From: Nitronereus sp964503895
Lineage (GTDB): Bacteria; Nitrospirota; Nitrospiria; Nitrospirales; UBA8639
Reading direction: 5' to 3'
Length of the DNA stretch: 64,000 nt
Assembly (NCBI GenBank): GCA_964503895.1
Contig: CAZDCF010000007.1
Span: forward strand, 19,266 to 83,265
In this document: positions 61,392 through 64,000 of the stretch, one piece after another
How the letters are laid out: each line of letters begins with the position of its first letter
Position numbering within the stretch: the first letter of the stretch is position 1
Notes under the pieces: model-generated
What the model saw: the letters and a program-made list of their open reading frames with translations, nothing else
What the model was told of the DNA's origin: nothing
The model's database searches: none
Translations under genes and position numbers: made by a program

Positions 61392-62885
61392 TTATCGCTG
61401 ACTGTACCAGCGGAATCCGCTCGATTCTTGGAAGGCTGGGCGCTTGAAACCACCAGGTTTTTCGAGGATGAGCACCTTAAAATCCCAAAGGCCAAACCAT
61501 GCTGGATCGAGTACGTTGTGATAATGGAGCCCAGTAATTTTTGACAACGAATCGCCTAGCGATTCCTTTAACTCGGACTCGGTATACGCACGTACGGCGA
61601 ATTTTTTCCCTTCGGCTTCCTGTAAACGCCGGATGGCGTAGGCAGCACCGGTGCATAACACTTGTGTGTCTCGTTTAATGGACAAGAGTTGCGGTAACGC
61701 ACAATATTGTTCGTTGAAGCCTAGCCACTTGGCGGCGTGGCGCATATGGGTGTATTGCACCTCGTATTCGGTATGCCCAGGAAGTCTCACCGGATCTGGC
61801 CAACCAGAGTCAATTCCGAATTCAATGAGCAACGCCCGACCTCCAGGCCGTAACACACGCCATAGTTCTATCAAAAATTGGATGGCTCCGTAATTAAAAA
61901 TGGCTTCATCGGGATAAGGTTTATCTAAATTCAATCGAAGTTTTTGGATCAATTCTAGGCTGCGTTGATGTTCCTCGGTTGCTCCCTCCCCAGATTCCAA
62001 TTCTTGCTTTGTAAAATGAGATGGAGTCATGTCTGCGAGATTTTCATTATCAATGACGAGATCCACACTTGCATCTGCTAACGGCAGATATTCGGCATTA
62101 GCATTAAGCGCACGAGCAGACCATCCGGCATTTATGGCCAAGTCAAGCTGAGAATGAAGAAATGAGCGAGTCAGATCTAAAAAAATGTATTGAACGTTTC
62201 GTCGTTCAGCGGGCGAGAGTTCTTTGGCCATTTCCTGTGAGAGATAGCCCAACCCCGCTCCGACTTCAACGATCCGATTGGGTTTAGGATTCCACCACCC
62301 AAGCTGTCGAAGGGTCTTTGCAAGAAGTTGGCCATAGGATAAGCCGTGAAGTGCTTCACAGGGCTCACGAAACAAATGCGAGACCGTGGTTTCGACAATT
62401 TCAAAGTGCCCATGATGGCTTTGGATGCCTTGATGGTGGAATTCTGTGAGGTGCTTATCCGTTTCCTCAGCTACGTTTCCATGCCATTGATCACGGACTT
62501 TTTGGAGCAACAAATCCCATTTCGCATTCACGCTGTGCCCACTCGGTGCTTCACTGCCGTAATAACACAAAGAATAGCGTGGAGTCGCCCAGCGTTCTAA
62601 AAAGTATCGGCCGGTTTCCTGATTGGATCCGCACACCCATTTGCCGAATTGATTGAGCAGAGTTTGAATATTCGACCGACCATCCATAGCCCCCAGTAGC
62701 GCCGCACCCATGCGATTCAATTTAACGAGGGGCAGGTCTTCATCAAGCGGAGCCACCCACCATTCCTCATCGCCAGATTGATACACGATCAAATCAGGCA
62801 TGCGCCATGCCCGTTGCTGAAGGACTTCAGCCTCAAGGCCTTGAGGCTGAATGGCAGAGAAAGTAGCTGGGAGAGAATCAGGCAT
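61392..62885 (-). CDS. PqqD-like domain fused to a SAM methyltransferase
   Basis: 497 residues. Residues 28-100 resemble PqqD, the peptide-recognition (RRE) fold: a WWVAPLDEDLPLVKLNRMGAALLGAMDGRSNIQTLLNQF pattern with beta strands then a LNxxGAxLLxxxDG-type helix. From about residue 200 comes a class I methyltransferase (IVEVGAGLGYL motif I at 205-215; LIDNENLAD-type motif IV; RPGGRALLIEFG post-motif). The RRE fold usually binds a leader peptide so that a fused enzyme can modify it. No precursor peptide or other maturation gene is next to it. Substrate unknown. Confidence 0.75.
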   Translation of the reverse strand: MPDSLPATFSAIQPQGLEAEVLQQRAWRMPDLIVYQSGDEEWWVAPLDEDLPLVKLNRMGAALLGAMDGRSNIQTLLNQFGKWVCGSNQETGRYFLERWATPRYSLCYYGSEAPSGHSVNAKWDLLLQKVRDQWHGNVAEETDKHLTEFHHQGIQSHHGHFEIVETTVSHLFREPCEALHGLSYGQLLAKTLRQLGWWNPKPNRIVEVGAGLGYLSQEMAKELSPAERRNVQYIFLDLTRSFLHSQLDLAINAGWSARALNANAEYLPLADASVDLVIDNENLADMTPSHFTKQELESGEGATEEHQRSLELIQKLRLNLDKPYPDEAIFNYGAIQFLIELWRVLRPGGRALLIEFGIDSGWPDPVRLPGHTEYEVQYTHMRHAAKWLGFNEQYCALPQLLSIKRDTQVLCTGAAYAIRRLQEAEGKKFAVRAYTESELKESLGDSLSKITGLHYHNVLDPAWFGLWDFKVLILEKPGGFKRPAFQESSGFRWYSQR

Positions 62886-62913
62886 TCAATTGAAAGCGTC
62901 GGAAGGAAAAGTC

Positions 62914-62953
62914 GAAAAAAATCCGTGAAGCGCGATGGCACACACTTCACGGA
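62914..62953 (-). terminator. Rho-independent terminator of the infC-rpmI-rplT operon
   Basis: On the minus strand TCCGTGAAG pairs perfectly with CTTCACGGA over a 14-nt loop, then TTTTTT. It begins 11 bp after the rplT stop. Confidence 0.9.
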
Positions 62954-62963
62954 GGAGATTTGC

Positions 62964-63332
62964 TTAGGCTACGGCCTTCGCTAGATTGGCTTTGGCAATC
63001 TCTGTCAATGATTTAAATCCATTTTCGTCGTGGATAGCCATTTCTGACAACATCTTGCGATTCAATGACACATTGGCATTTTTCAACGCGTTCATAAACT
63101 TACTATAGGAAAGGCCGTGGATCTTGACGGCAGCTGAAATTCTGGTGATCCACAGCCGCCGAAAGTTTCTTTTCCGGTGCTTACGCCCAACATAGGCATA
63201 AGCCTGTCCTTTATCAACTGATTCGGTTGCTGTTCGAAAGAGTTTGCTCTTTGCCCCATATTGGCCCTTCGCCAATTTCAATCGCTTCTTCCTACGGCGT
63301 CGGGTTTGGGGACCTCCTTTTACGCGTGGCAT
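62964..63332 (-). CDS. rplT: 50S ribosomal protein L20
   Basis: 122 residues, MPRVKGGPQTRRRRKKRLKL start with the very basic N-terminal extension, then VGRKHRKRNFRRLWITRISAA and the globular end. L20 nucleates early 50S assembly and in E. coli represses its own operon. It follows rpmI by 79 bp and is the last gene before the terminator. Confidence 0.97.
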   Translation of the reverse strand: MPRVKGGPQTRRRRKKRLKLAKGQYGAKSKLFRTATESVDKGQAYAYVGRKHRKRNFRRLWITRISAAVKIHGLSYSKFMNALKNANVSLNRKMLSEMAIHDENGFKSLTEIAKANLAKAVA

Positions 63333-63411
63333 TTCGTGCTCTCCCTCCTAATCATGAGCCACGACAGCCTGTCGGACCCTATTATTTTCAATGTCATGAT
63401 ATTCCTGTGCA

Positions 63412-63615
63412 TTAGGAATACGGCAATAAACGGGATAACACCGCCTGCTCGACTTTGGCGACCACAACCGTATCGTTCAGCCGACTTTTACGCTTAGCAT
63501 TCTTGCTGGTCAAAATGTGTCGCAGGCCGGCTTTACGCCGCATAAATTTTCCCGTGCCGGTACGGCGAAACCGCTTGGCCGCACCAGAATGGTTTTTTAA
63601 CTTCTGTCTTGCCAT
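63412..63615 (-). CDS. rpmI: 50S ribosomal protein L35
   Basis: 67 residues, MARQKLKNHSGAAKRFRRTGTGKFMRRKAGLRHILTSKNAKRKSRL pattern, the standard L35 start (KxKTxxxAAKRFK). Middle gene of infC-rpmI-rplT; the spacer to infC is 86 bp. Confidence 0.95.
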   Translation of the reverse strand: MARQKLKNHSGAAKRFRRTGTGKFMRRKAGLRHILTSKNAKRKSRLNDTVVVAKVEQAVLSRLLPYS

Positions 63616-63701
63616 CTTTTCTTTCCTTGTTAAAAAACGAATAAATTATTCGAGTAATTCAGACATGCGCATTTCGTTTTCATGAGATGCACTCTACTTG
63701 T

Positions 63702-64000
63702 TTAATTTTTGGGAGCGAAAATTACATACAAATTGCGGCCTTCCATTTTTGGCGGACTTTCTAGCACAGCAAACTCTCCAACCTCTTCTATAATTTTCCC
63801 CATGGCCTGGCGACCAAGTTCCTGATTCGCCATTTCTCGCCCACGAAACATGACAGTGACCCTGGTTTTATTCCCATCGGCAACAAAGGAACGAATTTGT
63901 CGAACTTTAGTCTCAATGTCATGTTTATCGGTTCGTGGCCTCAGCTTAATTTCTTTAACCTGCGTAGATTTTTGGTGCTGCCGAATTTTATGTTCTTTTT
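63702..64000 (-). CDS. infC: Translation initiation factor IF-3, C-terminal part (5' end outside window)
   Basis: Frame open from the right edge to TAA at 63702-63704, about 99 residues. It shows the IF3 C-terminal domain: QVKEIKLRPRTDKHDIETKVRQIRSF, RVTVMFRGREMANQELG and the end ESPPKMEGRNLYVIFAPKN. IF3 keeps 30S subunits dissociated and checks the start codon. First of the ribosomal operon in the window; the start, often AUU in other bacteria, is not visible. Confidence 0.95.
   Translation of the reverse strand, partial: KEHKIRQHQKSTQVKEIKLRPRTDKHDIETKVRQIRSFVADGNKTRVTVMFRGREMANQELGRQAMGKIIEEVGEFAVLESPPKMEGRNLYVIFAPKN

Overview
This 64-kb window is ordinary bacterial chromosome: dense, mostly single-copy housekeeping genes in short operons, with no insertion sequence, prophage, CRISPR array or rRNA operon that I can see. 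Base composition looks mid-40s to high-40s % GC by eye. It is draft or metagenome sequence, because a 100-N scaffold gap lies inside ftsK. The envelope genes (LolA, TolC/RND/adaptor, a LolD-like ABC system, lipoproteins) indicate a Gram-negative cell. The mix of protein types (stand-alone PCD, ChaN-like lipoprotein, CDGSH protein, a TrpD-like gene in a sulfate operon, a very long sulfite reductase) suggests Nitrospirota, perhaps a Nitrospira relative. That placement is inference and was not tested by any search.

Layout. 1-8.5 kb: 3' end of an RNase E/G gene, topA, the protein-quality set tig-clpP-clpX (minus), tRNA-Leu(UAG), a small protein and a membrane protein, tRNA-Ser(GGA) and the 4.5S SRP RNA. 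8.5-15 kb: dnaX-ybaB-recR, an AsmA-like protein, a methyltransferase-like protein, a ChaN-like lipoprotein, a CDGSH iron-sulfur gene with an apparent 1-nt frameshift, and a 56-residue secreted or membrane peptide with its own terminator. 15-21.6 kb: a GDSL esterase lipoprotein divergent from an ABC ATPase/FtsX-type permease pair (the E. coli tesA-ybbAP arrangement), a CopD-like protein and prfC. 21.9-28.4 kb: tetR-adaptor-RND-TolC efflux operon (minus). 28.5-31 kb: DUF502 protein, a small hydrophilic protein, pterin dehydratase, a strong terminator and tmRNA.

31-40 kb is the most distinctive region: a minus-strand series pdxB, an Rrf2 regulator, sulfite reductase, cysH, a TrpD-like gene, cysD and cysN/C. 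Sulfate would be adenylated by CysD/CysN, APS reduced directly by a [4Fe-4S] APS-reductase-type CysH, and sulfite reduced by an 824-residue protein. That protein carries two complete siroheme/[4Fe-4S] cysteine sets, a helical HEPN-like segment and a TusA-like sulfur-carrier tail. The APS-kinase-like domain fused to CysN has a broken P-loop, which fits a pathway that bypasses PAPS. The Rrf2 protein has no cysteine and is probably the CymR-like switch.

40-64 kb: bcp peroxiredoxin with a lysine-rich tail, murJ, a TerB-like protein, a membrane-anchored spermidine-synthase-like protein, small unknowns, an FG-GAP lipoprotein, ruvA and yebC, fmt, rsmA, ftsK-lolA-unknown-HAD phosphatase-msrB, rpmB, recG, ppx, a PqqD-like/methyltransferase fusion, and rplT-rpmI-infC running off the right edge.

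Two families of short imperfect palindromes are scattered between genes. The N gap in ftsK is flanked by two identical 55-base copies of the same sequence, and collapsing them restores an intact 781-codon gene.
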